A stretch of DNA of 12,485 nt from JBMNQS01 sp050944255 (GCA_050944255.1 JBMNQS010000062.1:1-12485); one strand, 5' to 3'. Shown: positions 1 to 7,032, numbered from the stretch's first letter. Notes: generated by a model from the letters alone, not told the origin. Made by a program: numbers and translations.

Positions 1-191
1 GCGTGATCACCATCGACAAGGAGCGCTGCGTGGGCTGCTATACCTGCATACTGTCCTGCCCCTACGGGGCCGTATCCCCCAGCGACGAGGGCGCCGTGCA
101 AAAGTGCGAGCTGTGCGTCAAAAACCTCACCGGGGAGCCCGTGTGCGTCACCGGCTGCCCCAATAACGCCATTGTGTACGAAGTGCGGTAG
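1..191 (+). CDS. [4Fe-4S] dicluster ferredoxin-like protein, C-terminal part (5' end outside window)
   Basis: The reading frame is open from the left edge, so the start most likely lies upstream; the GTG at position 3 has no visible ribosome-binding site. The visible 62 residues hold two iron-sulphur cysteine sets. The first is C9, C12, C15 and C19 followed by Pro (CxxCxxCxxxCP). The second is C35 and C38, then C48 and C52 followed by Pro. This is the pattern of a protein carrying two [4Fe-4S] clusters and passing electrons between a flavoprotein and a partner enzyme. The stop is 13 nt before the start of the FAD oxidoreductase, so the two are probably co-transcribed. In split glutamate synthase loci of clostridia and archaea such a protein sits with the oxidoreductase and the GXGXG protein, so an electron-transfer role to glutamate synthase is likely. 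That role is inferred from context. Confidence 0.8.
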   Translation, partial: VITIDKERCVGCYTCILSCPYGAVSPSDEGAVQKCELCVKNLTGEPVCVTGCPNNAIVYEVR

Positions 192-204
192 AAAGGAGAC
201 CATC

Positions 205-1443
205 ATGCGCTATGTGATCATCGGCAATTCCACCGCCGCGGTGGCCTGCATCGAAGCCATCCGGCAGAAGGATGAAAAAGGCTCCATTACCGTCATTTCG
301 TCCGAGCCCCACCACGTGTACTCCCGGCCTCTGATTTCCTACCTGCTGCTGGGCAAAACCGACAGACAGAAAATGAAGTACCGGCCGGACGGCTTTTACA
401 AGGACCACTTTGTCACCGTGCTGTACGGGCGCACGGCGGAGAAGATCGATTCGGACGAGAAGAAAGTCCATCTTGAAAATGGCGAGACCGTGGATTACGA
501 CAAGCTGCTGGTAGCCACCGGCTCAAGGCCCTTCGTACCGCCTATAAAGGGACTGGATACGGTGAAAAACGTCCATACCTTCATGTCGCTGGACGATGCG
601 CTGGCGCTGGAGCAGGCCATAGGCCCCGACAGCCGCGTGCTGATCCTGGGCGCCGGGCTCATCGGCCTCAAGTGCGCCGAGGGCATCGCGGGGAAAGTGG
701 CCGCCCTCCACGTGGTGGACATGGCCGGGCGCATACTGCCCAGCATACTGGACGATGCGGGCGCCGCCATGGTGCAACGGCATATCGAGCAGAGCGCAAA
801 CGTCACGTTCCACCTTTCCCAGAGCATCGAGCGCCTGGAGGCCAACGCGGCGCACTTGACCGGCGGGGATGCGCTGAAATTTGACGCGCTGGTCATCGCG
901 GTGGGCGTCAGGGCCAACGTCAATTTGGTCAAGGAGGCCGGCGGCGAAGTAAACCAGGGCATTTTGATCGACACCACCTGCCGCACGTCGCTGCCGGACG
1001 TTTACGCAGCCGGCGACTGCACCGAGGGCTACGACAGCACCATCGGCAGTAACCGGGTTCTGGCGCTTCTGCCCAACGCCTACAGGCAGGGCGAGACCGC
1101 CGGGCTGAACATGGCCGGCGAAAAGGCGCGCTACGACTGCGCCATCCCCATGAACGCCATCGGATTCTTCGGCCTTCACATGATCACCGCCGGCGGCTAC
1201 GAAGGGGAATGCTACGCCGCCTGTGAGGACGGCGACGGCTATAAGAAGCTCTTTTATAAGGGCGACCGGCTCTTGGGGTACATCATGATCGGGGACGTGG
1301 CCAAGGCAGGCATCTACACGGCGCTGATCCGCGAGAGGACGCCGCTTTCGTCCATCGACTTTGAACTGATATGCCAGCAGCCCAGTTTAATGGCCTTTTC
1401 AAGGGCCGAGCGGAAAGTGATGTTGGGAGGTACCGCCGTATGA
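205..1443 (+). CDS. FAD/NAD(P)-dependent oxidoreductase of a split glutamate synthase locus
   Basis: A flavoprotein of 412 residues in the pyridine nucleotide-disulphide oxidoreductase superfamily. I chose the ATG at 205 because GAAAGGAG lies just upstream; an in-frame start at 172 would lie inside the preceding gene. The N-terminal FAD-binding fold starts VIIGNSTAAVA (residues 4-14), where the second Gly of the usual GxGxxG is Ser. The ATGSRP motif is at 105-110, a second Rossmann NAD(P) motif LILGAGLIGLKCAE at 146-159, and the FAD-closing motif VYAAGDC at 266-272. There is no redox-active CxxC in the first domain, so it resembles NADH:rubredoxin or nitrite-reductase-type reductases more than disulphide reductases. 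Its stop overlaps the next start (ATGA), which implies translational coupling. With the ferredoxin-like protein before it and the GXGXG protein after it, it probably feeds electrons to glutamate synthase. The exact electron donor cannot be read from the sequence. Confidence 0.85.
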   Translation: MRYVIIGNSTAAVACIEAIRQKDEKGSITVISSEPHHVYSRPLISYLLLGKTDRQKMKYRPDGFYKDHFVTVLYGRTAEKIDSDEKKVHLENGETVDYDKLLVATGSRPFVPPIKGLDTVKNVHTFMSLDDALALEQAIGPDSRVLILGAGLIGLKCAEGIAGKVAALHVVDMAGRILPSILDDAGAAMVQRHIEQSANVTFHLSQSIERLEANAAHLTGGDALKFDALVIAVGVRANVNLVKEAGGEVNQGILIDTTCRTSLPDVYAAGDCTEGYDSTIGSNRVLALLPNAYRQGETAGLNMAGEKARYDCAIPMNAIGFFGLHMITAGGYEGECYAACEDGDGYKKLFYKGDRLLGYIMIGDVAKAGIYTALIRERTPLSSIDFELICQQPSLMAFSRAERKVMLGGTAV

Positions 1444-2162
1444 GCACGCAGATCGATTCCAGGGACATGCATTTTCAATCGCTCAACGAGGCCATACGGG
1501 AAGGCGATGGCGAGATCACCATCCTCAACTGCCTGGGCCAGCGGTTCATCGCCAGCGCCATGACCGATAAAAAGATCACCATCCACGGCACTCCGGGAAA
1601 CGCCCTGGGCTGCTATCTCAACGGCGCCAGCATCCGCGTCCACGGCAACGTGCAGGACGCCGTGGGCGATACCATGAACAACGGACAGATCATCGTCCAC
1701 GGCGACGCAGGCGACGCGCTGGGATACGCCATGCGCGGCGGGAAAATCTTCGTTTCCGGCAACTCCGGATACCGCACCGGCATCCACATGAAGGCCTACG
1801 GCGACAAGGTGCCCGTCATCATCGTGGGCAAGTCCGCGGGCAGCTTCCTGGGCGAGTACCAGGCCGGCGGGCTGATCGTGGTGCTGGGGCTGGACGAGGA
1901 AAAACCGGTGGTGGCCAACTTCACCGGCACCGGCATGCACGGAGGCGCCATATTCCTTCGGTGCAGCGAGCTTCCCAAAAGGCTGCCGGCACAGGTGGCC
2001 GCCAGCGTCGCCACCCAGGAAGAACTGGAAGAAATTTCCGGCCATATACGCGAATTCGCCGCGCATTTTGACCTGGATTATGATAGTATAATGGGCGGTA
2101 CGTTCTTCGCGCTTAGGCCCAACGCGAAAAACCCGTACAAACAGCTCTATACAGCCGAATAG
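1440..2162 (+). CDS. Stand-alone GXGXG-domain protein (glutamate synthase alpha-subunit C-terminal domain)
   Basis: 240 residues. The start is the ATG at 1440, overlapping the previous stop as ATGA, with GGGAGG about 8 nt upstream. Residues about 45-175 form the right-handed beta-helix typical of the C-terminal GXGXG domain of the large glutamate synthase subunit. Repeats can be seen at VHGNVQDAVGDTMNNG (67-82), VHGDAGDALGYAMRGG (86-101) and VSGNSGYRTG (105-114), followed by GKSAGSFLGEYQAGG (130-144). In Escherichia-type GltB this domain is fused behind the amidotransferase and FMN synthase domains; here it is a separate polypeptide, as in archaea and many clostridia. It should act as the structural third part of glutamate synthase (glutamine + 2-oxoglutarate to two glutamates). 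The amidotransferase and FMN-synthase genes are not in the window and are expected upstream. Confidence 0.85.
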   Translation: MSTQIDSRDMHFQSLNEAIREGDGEITILNCLGQRFIASAMTDKKITIHGTPGNALGCYLNGASIRVHGNVQDAVGDTMNNGQIIVHGDAGDALGYAMRGGKIFVSGNSGYRTGIHMKAYGDKVPVIIVGKSAGSFLGEYQAGGLIVVLGLDEEKPVVANFTGTGMHGGAIFLRCSELPKRLPAQVAASVATQEELEEISGHIREFAAHFDLDYDSIMGGTFFALRPNAKNPYKQLYTAE

Positions 2163-2178
2163 TAAAAAGGAGGAAGCC

Positions 2179-3423
2179 ATGACCGATTTTATCACTGCCG
2201 CAGAGGTACTCGAATCCGTTGAGGAAAACGATGTGAAGTTTATCCGTCTGGCTTTCTGCGACCTTTTCGGCATGCAGAAAAACTGGTCGGTCACCCGCGG
2301 CCAGTTGCACCGGGTCATCGAGCAGGGCATGCTGCTGGAGGCTTCGTCCATCAACGGCTTTTCCGGATTGGATACAGAGCTTCTGCGCCTTGTGCCCGAT
2401 CCCGCCACGCTTAGGGCCATGCCGTGGCGGCCCCAGCACGGGCGCGTGGTGCGGCTGTACTGCGATATCCTCTCCCAGGATGGCTCGCCCTTTGAAGGCG
2501 ACAGCCGCCATCTTTTAAAACAGGCCGTGTCGCGCCTTCAAGCGCAGGGGCTTTGCGTAAAGGCGGGCATGCAGTGCTCCTTCTACTTGTTCATGACCGA
2601 CGAAAACGGCACCCCCACGCTGGTCCCCCACGATCAGGGCGGGTATCTGGACATCGCGCCGCTGGACAAGGGCGAAAACGTCCGGCGGGAAATCTGCTTG
2701 GCGCTGGAGGAAATGGGCATCGAGCCGGTGTCCTCGCGCCATGAGCAGGGGCCCGGGCAGCACGAGATCCACTTCGTGCCGTCGGACCCGCTGCGCGCCG
2801 CCGACGATTTCCTCACTTTCAAGGCGGTGGTCAAGGCCATCGCCGCCAGAAACGGACTGCACGCCTCGTTCATGCCCAGACCTCTGGAGGACGCGCCGCA
2901 GAGCACTATGCGCATCACGCTGTCCCTGTACAAGGACGGACAGAACATCGCGTCGGGCCAGGACAAAGCCTGCGCCGCCCTATGGGAGCGGTTCCTGGCG
3001 GGCAACCTGGAATTCGCCGGGGAAATGACGCTGCTGCTCAATCCAACCTACAGCGCCTACGCCCGCTTTACAGGCGGCGCCCCCTACATCAAGCTGATGG
3101 GCGAGGAAAATACCCGGCGCATGGCGCTAAACTGCGCCGACCCGAGCCTGAACCCGTACCTGGCGCTGGCCCTGATACTGGAGGCGGGCCTTTCGGGCGT
3201 CAAGGAGCAGCTATGCCTTGACACCGCCGGCGCGGACAGCTTTACCGTAAGCCTGCCGGAGGATATCGCCCACGCCCTGGAAGCCGCCCGCGGCAGCGCC
3301 TTTGTACGGGACGTCCTTGGAAAAGGCGTCCTAGCGGCCTACATGATCTCCAAAAAAAGAGAATGGACGGAAATCCAAAGCGCACAGCAAAAGGTGTTCC
3401 TGAACCACTTTTATTCACTGTAG
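2179..3423 (+). CDS. Glutamine-synthetase-like protein, probable pseudoenzyme
   Basis: 414 residues, shorter than the roughly 440 of the matching GSI-alpha enzymes. AAAAAGGAGGAAG precedes the ATG. The fold is clearly that of glutamine synthetase: FIRLAFCDLFG at 21-31, SSINGF at 56-61, PDPATLRAMPWRP at 73-85, GGYLDIAPLD at 154-163, HEQGPGQHEI at 188-197, FMPRP at 231-235, DPSLNPYLALA at 321-331, and a normal C-terminal tail. The active site is largely gone. The ExE metal motif is Q132-C-S134. The metal-binding His of GMH is R245. The Glu of the RxExR motif is A316 and its second Arg is N318. The flap Glu before the conserved Ala-Pro is missing (G300-A301-P302), the segment with the NRS...R arginine is deleted, and the usual D of FDGSS is E54. 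Of the six metal ligands only E189 and E196 remain. The ORF is intact, well translated and in mid-operon, so it is probably kept for a non-catalytic role such as sensing or regulation. That role is inference. Confidence 0.85.
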   Translation: MTDFITAAEVLESVEENDVKFIRLAFCDLFGMQKNWSVTRGQLHRVIEQGMLLEASSINGFSGLDTELLRLVPDPATLRAMPWRPQHGRVVRLYCDILSQDGSPFEGDSRHLLKQAVSRLQAQGLCVKAGMQCSFYLFMTDENGTPTLVPHDQGGYLDIAPLDKGENVRREICLALEEMGIEPVSSRHEQGPGQHEIHFVPSDPLRAADDFLTFKAVVKAIAARNGLHASFMPRPLEDAPQSTMRITLSLYKDGQNIASGQDKACAALWERFLAGNLEFAGEMTLLLNPTYSAYARFTGGAPYIKLMGEENTRRMALNCADPSLNPYLALALILEAGLSGVKEQLCLDTAGADSFTVSLPEDIAHALEAARGSAFVRDVLGKGVLAAYMISKKREWTEIQSAQQKVFLNHFYSL

Positions 3424-3453
3424 AGCGCCGGAAATTCTTTTTTGAGGGGAGGG

Positions 3454-4029
3454 ATGGATGTGCAGAGCGTGCTGATCGTCACGGCAACGCACAAGAGCGA
3501 GGCCTATCTGCGGGAACTGCTGGCCGAACAGAACTTTGAGGAAATCGCCGCAAAAAGAGACTGTGACAGCGCCAGAAGACTGCTTCTTTCGCGGGACTTC
3601 GATCTTTGCATCATCAACGCCCCGCTGGAACACGAGTTCGGGGATACCTTCGCCATGCAGTTGGTGCAGTCCAGGCACATGCAGGTGATCATCGCCGTGC
3701 GCTGGGAACTGTTTGATCAGATGAGCGCAAAACTGGACGAGGTGGGCATCTATACGGTGCCCAAACCGCTGGACCGCGCCCTGCTGCAGGGCGTGCTGCG
3801 CCTGGCCAATATCGCCTTCAACCGCCTGTCCATCCTCCAGAAGGAAAATATCAAGCTCAAACAGAGCATCCAGGACGTCAAACTGATCGACCGGGCCAAG
3901 ATCCTCCTGGTGGAATACCTGAAGATGAGCGAGGACCAGGCCCATAAGTACATCGAAAAACAGGCCATGGATATGCGGATCACCCGCAAGGCCGTGGCAA
4001 AGAATATCCTAAAGACCTACCAAGGCTGA
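3454..4029 (+). CDS. ANTAR-domain RNA-binding regulator with a degenerate receiver domain
   Basis: 191 residues from the ATG at 3454. The GTG at 3460 is an equally good start, since GGGGAGGG at 3446-3453 is better spaced for it. Residues 4-115 have a CheY-like receiver layout, but the acidic pocket after the first strand reads VTATHKS with no Asp or Glu, and the phospho-acceptor position is N55 (DLCIINAPL). The Lys of PKP (104) is kept. A helical, probably coiled-coil linker spans about 120-145. Residues 143-187 match the ANTAR domain: IDRAKILLVEYLKMSEDQAH followed by the IEKQAMD and VAKNIL elements. ANTAR proteins such as AmiR, NasR and EutV bind paired hairpins in nascent RNA and prevent termination. 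This one should not be phosphorylated, so, like AmiR, it may be controlled by a partner protein. The gene lies 30 nt after the glutamine-synthetase-like gene and 16 nt before carA, so control of nitrogen genes is likely. No target hairpin pair was found in this window. Confidence 0.88.
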   Translation: MDVQSVLIVTATHKSEAYLRELLAEQNFEEIAAKRDCDSARRLLLSRDFDLCIINAPLEHEFGDTFAMQLVQSRHMQVIIAVRWELFDQMSAKLDEVGIYTVPKPLDRALLQGVLRLANIAFNRLSILQKENIKLKQSIQDVKLIDRAKILLVEYLKMSEDQAHKYIEKQAMDMRITRKAVAKNILKTYQG

Positions 4030-4045
4030 AACAGGAGAGTAAAAC

Positions 4046-5137
4046 ATGCAGAAAGACGCGTATCTGGTGCTGGAAAACGGGGAAGTTTTTAAGGGAACGG
4101 CCTTCGGGGATTTTAAGGAAATCATCTCCGAAATCGTCTTTACCACCGGCATGACCGGCTATCTGGAAACACTCAGCGACAAGAGCTACCGCGGGCAGAT
4201 CGTGGTGCAGACATTCCCTTTGATCGGCAACTACGGCGTCATACCGGCGGATTTTGAAAGCGAGATGATCGCGGCAAACGGCTACATCGTCAGAGACTGG
4301 TGCCAGGCGCCGTCCAACTTCCGCAGCCAGGGCGATGTGGACGGCCTCCTCAAGGAGCGCGGCGTGGCGGGCCTGTGCTCTATCGATACCCGCAGATTGA
4401 CCCGCATCCTGCGCGAACACGGCGTGATGAACGGCCAGTTTACCACCGACCCGGACAGCGTGGACCTGGAGAAGGTCAGGGCCTATACCATCCGTGGCGC
4501 CGTGGCCGCCGTATCGTGCAAAGCACCCTACGTAGTGGAGGCGCCGGAAGAAAAATACAAGGTGGCGCTGATGGACTTCGGCCTGAAGGAAAACATCAAG
4601 CGCAGCCTGCTGGAGCGGGGCTGCACGGTGATCGTGGTGCCCCACGATACGCCGGCGGCGGACATCCTGGCGTATAAGCCCGACGGCATCATGCTCTCCA
4701 ACGGGCCGGGAGACCCCACGGATAACCCCGTGGCCATCGGGACCATCAGGGAGCTGATGGTCTGCGGCATCCCCCTCTTCGGCATCTGCCTGGGCCACCA
4801 GCTATTGGCCCTGGCAAACGGATTCACCACCCAAAAAATGAAGTACGGCCACCGGGGCGCCAACCAGCCGGTGCGCGACCTGACCACCGGCAAAGTCTAC
4901 ATCTCCAGCCAGAACCACGGGTACGCCGTAGTCACGGGCAGCGTCGACGAGGCGGCGGCCCGGGAGCTGTTTGTCAACGTTAACGATAACACCAACGAGG
5001 GCCTCGAGTACCTGAGGATACCCGCCTTCTCGGTGCAGTTCCATCCCGAGGCCTCCGCCGGCCCGCTGGACAGCGCGTTTTTGTTCGACCGGTTCATCGA
5101 CAGGATAAAAGATCATAAGGGACCTTCGTGCCCCTGA
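4046..5137 (+). CDS. carA: Carbamoyl-phosphate synthase small (glutaminase) subunit
   Basis: 363 residues, the usual CarA length, with AGGAGAG ahead of the ATG. The N-terminal CPSase small-chain domain covers about 3-132, starting LVLENGEVFKG and followed by FTTGMTGYLETLSDKSY. The class I glutamine amidotransferase domain covers about 172-355: SNGPGDP at 218-224, the nucleophile C248 in GICLGHQL, and the catalytic H333 and E335 in QFHPEA. The protein splits glutamine and channels ammonia to the large subunit CarB, which makes carbamoyl phosphate for pyrimidines and arginine. carB is not next to it; a terminator and pyrG follow instead. It sits 16 nt behind the ANTAR gene, at the end of the glutamate/glutamine operon, so its expression may follow nitrogen status. 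Confidence 0.95.
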   Translation: MQKDAYLVLENGEVFKGTAFGDFKEIISEIVFTTGMTGYLETLSDKSYRGQIVVQTFPLIGNYGVIPADFESEMIAANGYIVRDWCQAPSNFRSQGDVDGLLKERGVAGLCSIDTRRLTRILREHGVMNGQFTTDPDSVDLEKVRAYTIRGAVAAVSCKAPYVVEAPEEKYKVALMDFGLKENIKRSLLERGCTVIVVPHDTPAADILAYKPDGIMLSNGPGDPTDNPVAIGTIRELMVCGIPLFGICLGHQLLALANGFTTQKMKYGHRGANQPVRDLTTGKVYISSQNHGYAVVTGSVDEAAARELFVNVNDNTNEGLEYLRIPAFSVQFHPEASAGPLDSAFLFDRFIDRIKDHKGPSCP

Positions 5138-5161
5138 TGCCGGGTCATGCCGGAAACCTCA

Positions 5162-5195
5162 AAAGCCGCCGATAAGCGGCTTTGTATCTGTTTAA
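5162..5195 (+). terminator. Rho-independent terminator after carA
   Basis: A perfect 8-bp stem AAAGCCGC / GCGGCTTT (5162-5169 with 5176-5183) has a 6-nt loop CGATAA and is followed by a T-rich stretch (TTTGTATCTGTTT). It lies 24 nt after the carA stop and should end the glutamate/carA operon before the pyrG promoter region. Confidence 0.75.
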
Positions 5196-5230
5196 GGGAT
5201 ATTACCCTGCAAATGACCGCTTGCGGGCAT

Positions 5231-5249
5231 TGATATATACATAAACGGG
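5231..5249 (+). promoter_or_regulatory. pyrG: Candidate extended -10 promoter for pyrG
   Basis: TGATATATA at 5231-5239 fits an extended -10 element (TGnTATATA), in the first AT-rich stretch after the carA terminator. No convincing -35 hexamer is found 15-18 nt upstream. A start about 8 nt downstream would fall on GGG at 5247-5249. The call rests on the motif and its position only. Confidence 0.35.
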
Positions 5250-5294
5250 TCCGGGACCATTGCTCCCGGCGGCCGGGGCCGCATCCGGCCGCCG
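5247..5294 (+). promoter_or_regulatory. pyrG: pyrG leader with two mutually exclusive hairpins
   Basis: A GC-rich perfect stem of 10 bp pairs 5267-5276 with 5285-5294 around the 8-nt loop GGCCGCAT. Just upstream, CCGGGA (5251-5256) can pair with TCCCGG (5264-5269), which shares bases 5267-5269 with the larger stem, so both cannot form at once. This is the layout of an attenuator. However, no U-run follows the large stem, and the pyrG ribosome-binding site at 5313-5321 lies outside both hairpins. A regulatory role is possible but unproven. Confidence 0.35.
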
Positions 5295-5325
5295 AGGCAA
5301 GCGTATCCAGGCAAAGGAGGGAAAC

Positions 5326-6993
5326 ATGACAAAGTACATCTTCATCACCGGCGGCGTCGTCTCGGGGCTGGGAAAGGGCATCACCCTGGCGTCCCTGGGG
5401 GCGCTCCTGAAAGCCAGGGGCCTGAAAGTGGCGGCGCAAAAACTGGACCCCTACATGAACGTGGACCCGGGCACCATGAACCCCTACCAGCACGGGGAGG
5501 TGTTCGTCACCGACGACGGCGCGGAGACCGACCTGGACCTGGGGCACTACGAGCGCTTCATCGACGAGGACCTGACCCGCTTCTCCAACCTGACCTCGGG
5601 CAGGGTCTACTGGGACCTGCTCAACAAGGAGCGCAGGGGCGACTTCCTGGGCCAGACGGTGCAGGTGGTCCCCCACGTGACCAACGCCATCAAGGAGTTC
5701 CTCTACGCCGGCGCGAGAAACTCCGGGGCGGACGTTCTGCTCTCGGAGATCGGCGGCACCATCGGCGATATCGAGAGTCAGCCCTTCCTGGAGGCCATAC
5801 GCCAGGTGCAGCTGGAGGTGGGCCAGCACAACTGCCTGTTCATCCACGTGACGCTGGTGCCCTTTATCAAGGGCTCCAACGAGTACAAGTCCAAACCCAC
5901 GCAGCACTCGGTGCGGGAACTACAGTCCATGGGCATCAAGCCCGACATCCTCGTCTGCAGGAGCGACGAGCCCTTCGGAGAGGATATGCGCCGCAAGATC
6001 GCCATGTTCTGCAACGTGAAGGAGGACTGCGTCATCGAGAACGTCACCATGGACAGCCTCTACGAGACGCCGCTGATGCTGCATAAAAACGGGCTGGACC
6101 TGGTGGTGGACCGGGAACTGGACCTGCGGAGCGCCGAGCCGGACCTGACGTACTGGACCGACCTTCAAAGCAAGATCAAAAACGCCGACAAACCGGTGCG
6201 CATCGCCATCGTGGGCAAATACACGCAGCTTCCCGACGCGTACCTGTCCATCATCGAGTCGCTATCCCACGCCGGGTACGCCTGCGGCGCGAAAATCGAC
6301 CTGAAATGGGTGGCCAGCGAGGACATCACGCCGGAAAATGTGGCCGATGAGCTGGCGGACGCGCAGGGCATCCTGGTGCCCGGCGGCTTCGGCGACCGGG
6401 GCATAGAGGGCATGATCACCGCCTGCCGGTACGCCCGGGAAAACCGGGTCCCCTACTTCGGCATCTGCCTGGGCATGCAGGTGGCCGTCATCGAGTGGGC
6501 GCGGCATGTGGCGAATCTTGAAGGCGCCCACTCCGGCGAGTTCGACCAGGACAGCCCCCACAAAGTCATCGATTTGATGCCGGACCAGACGGGGAACATC
6601 CCGCTGGGCGGCACGCTGCGGCTGGGCAGCTACCCGTGCCGGATCGTGCCCGGCACGATGATGCACAGGGCCTACGCGAAAGAGCTGATCGCCGAGCGGC
6701 ACCGGCACCGCTATGAGTTCAACAACGCCTACCGCCAAATTCTAACCGGCAGCGGCCTTATTATCAGCGGCACGTCCCCCGACGGCCGCATCGTGGAGAC
6801 CATCGAGGACGACTCCAACCCCTTCTTCGTGGGCGTGCAGTTCCACCCCGAATTCAAGAGCCGCCCGGGCAGGCCGCAGCCGCTGTTTTATCAGTTCGTC
6901 AACGCATCGCTGAAGGCCGCCGCCAAGCGGCGCCCCGGAAAAAAGCAAGCCGAAAAGCGCCCGGCCCGGTACCGCCTTTTGAAGCGGCAATAA
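5326..6993 (+). CDS. pyrG: CTP synthase
   Basis: 555 residues. The ATG at 5326 is preceded by AAAGGAGGG and begins the family's usual N-terminus, TKYIFITGGVVSGLGKGI, which contains the synthetase P-loop. The synthetase domain covers about 1-270: DPYMNVDPGTMNPYQHGEV, DDGAETDLDLGHYERF, EIGGTIGDIES, and the UTP-binding KSKPTQHSVREL. The glutamine amidotransferase domain covers about 290-530: PGGFGDRG, the nucleophile C381 in GICLGMQ, RHRYEFNNAY, and the H507/E509 pair in QFHPEF. It converts UTP to CTP using ATP and glutamine and is expected to be allosterically activated by GTP. Residues 530-555 form a basic tail with 12 Lys or Arg that runs past the normal family end. The gene appears to be transcribed alone, between the carA terminator and the hairpins at 7033-7118. 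Confidence 0.97.
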   Translation: MTKYIFITGGVVSGLGKGITLASLGALLKARGLKVAAQKLDPYMNVDPGTMNPYQHGEVFVTDDGAETDLDLGHYERFIDEDLTRFSNLTSGRVYWDLLNKERRGDFLGQTVQVVPHVTNAIKEFLYAGARNSGADVLLSEIGGTIGDIESQPFLEAIRQVQLEVGQHNCLFIHVTLVPFIKGSNEYKSKPTQHSVRELQSMGIKPDILVCRSDEPFGEDMRRKIAMFCNVKEDCVIENVTMDSLYETPLMLHKNGLDLVVDRELDLRSAEPDLTYWTDLQSKIKNADKPVRIAIVGKYTQLPDAYLSIIESLSHAGYACGAKIDLKWVASEDITPENVADELADAQGILVPGGFGDRGIEGMITACRYARENRVPYFGICLGMQVAVIEWARHVANLEGAHSGEFDQDSPHKVIDLMPDQTGNIPLGGTLRLGSYPCRIVPGTMMHRAYAKELIAERHRHRYEFNNAYRQILTGSGLIISGTSPDGRIVETIEDDSNPFFVGVQFHPEFKSRPGRPQPLFYQFVNASLKAAAKRRPGKKQAEKRPARYRLLKRQ

Positions 6994-7032
6994 GGACGCG
7001 GCAACCGTCTTTGAATGCCGGAAAATGATGCG

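Noticed and set aside
1314..2420. Minus-strand ORF of 368 codons across the GXGXG and glutamine-synthetase-like genes
   Set aside because: It is antisense to two well-supported genes with good start signals, and its product has no recognisable motif.
3424..4045. ANTAR-type target hairpins near the regulator gene
   Set aside because: I looked in the short gaps around the ANTAR gene (3424-3453 and 4030-4045). They are too short for the paired hairpins plus terminator such proteins bind. Any target must be elsewhere, perhaps upstream of the window.
5247..5255. Bacillus-type GGGC start for reiterative G addition ahead of pyrG
   Set aside because: The GGG at the expected start is followed by T, and the other nearby GGG by A. 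The known CTP-sensing signal is therefore not present as such.
5260..5325. Upstream in-frame TTG start that would extend CTP synthase by 22 residues
   Set aside because: It would run through the leader hairpins. The ATG at 5326 has an ideal ribosome-binding site and begins the conserved family N-terminus.
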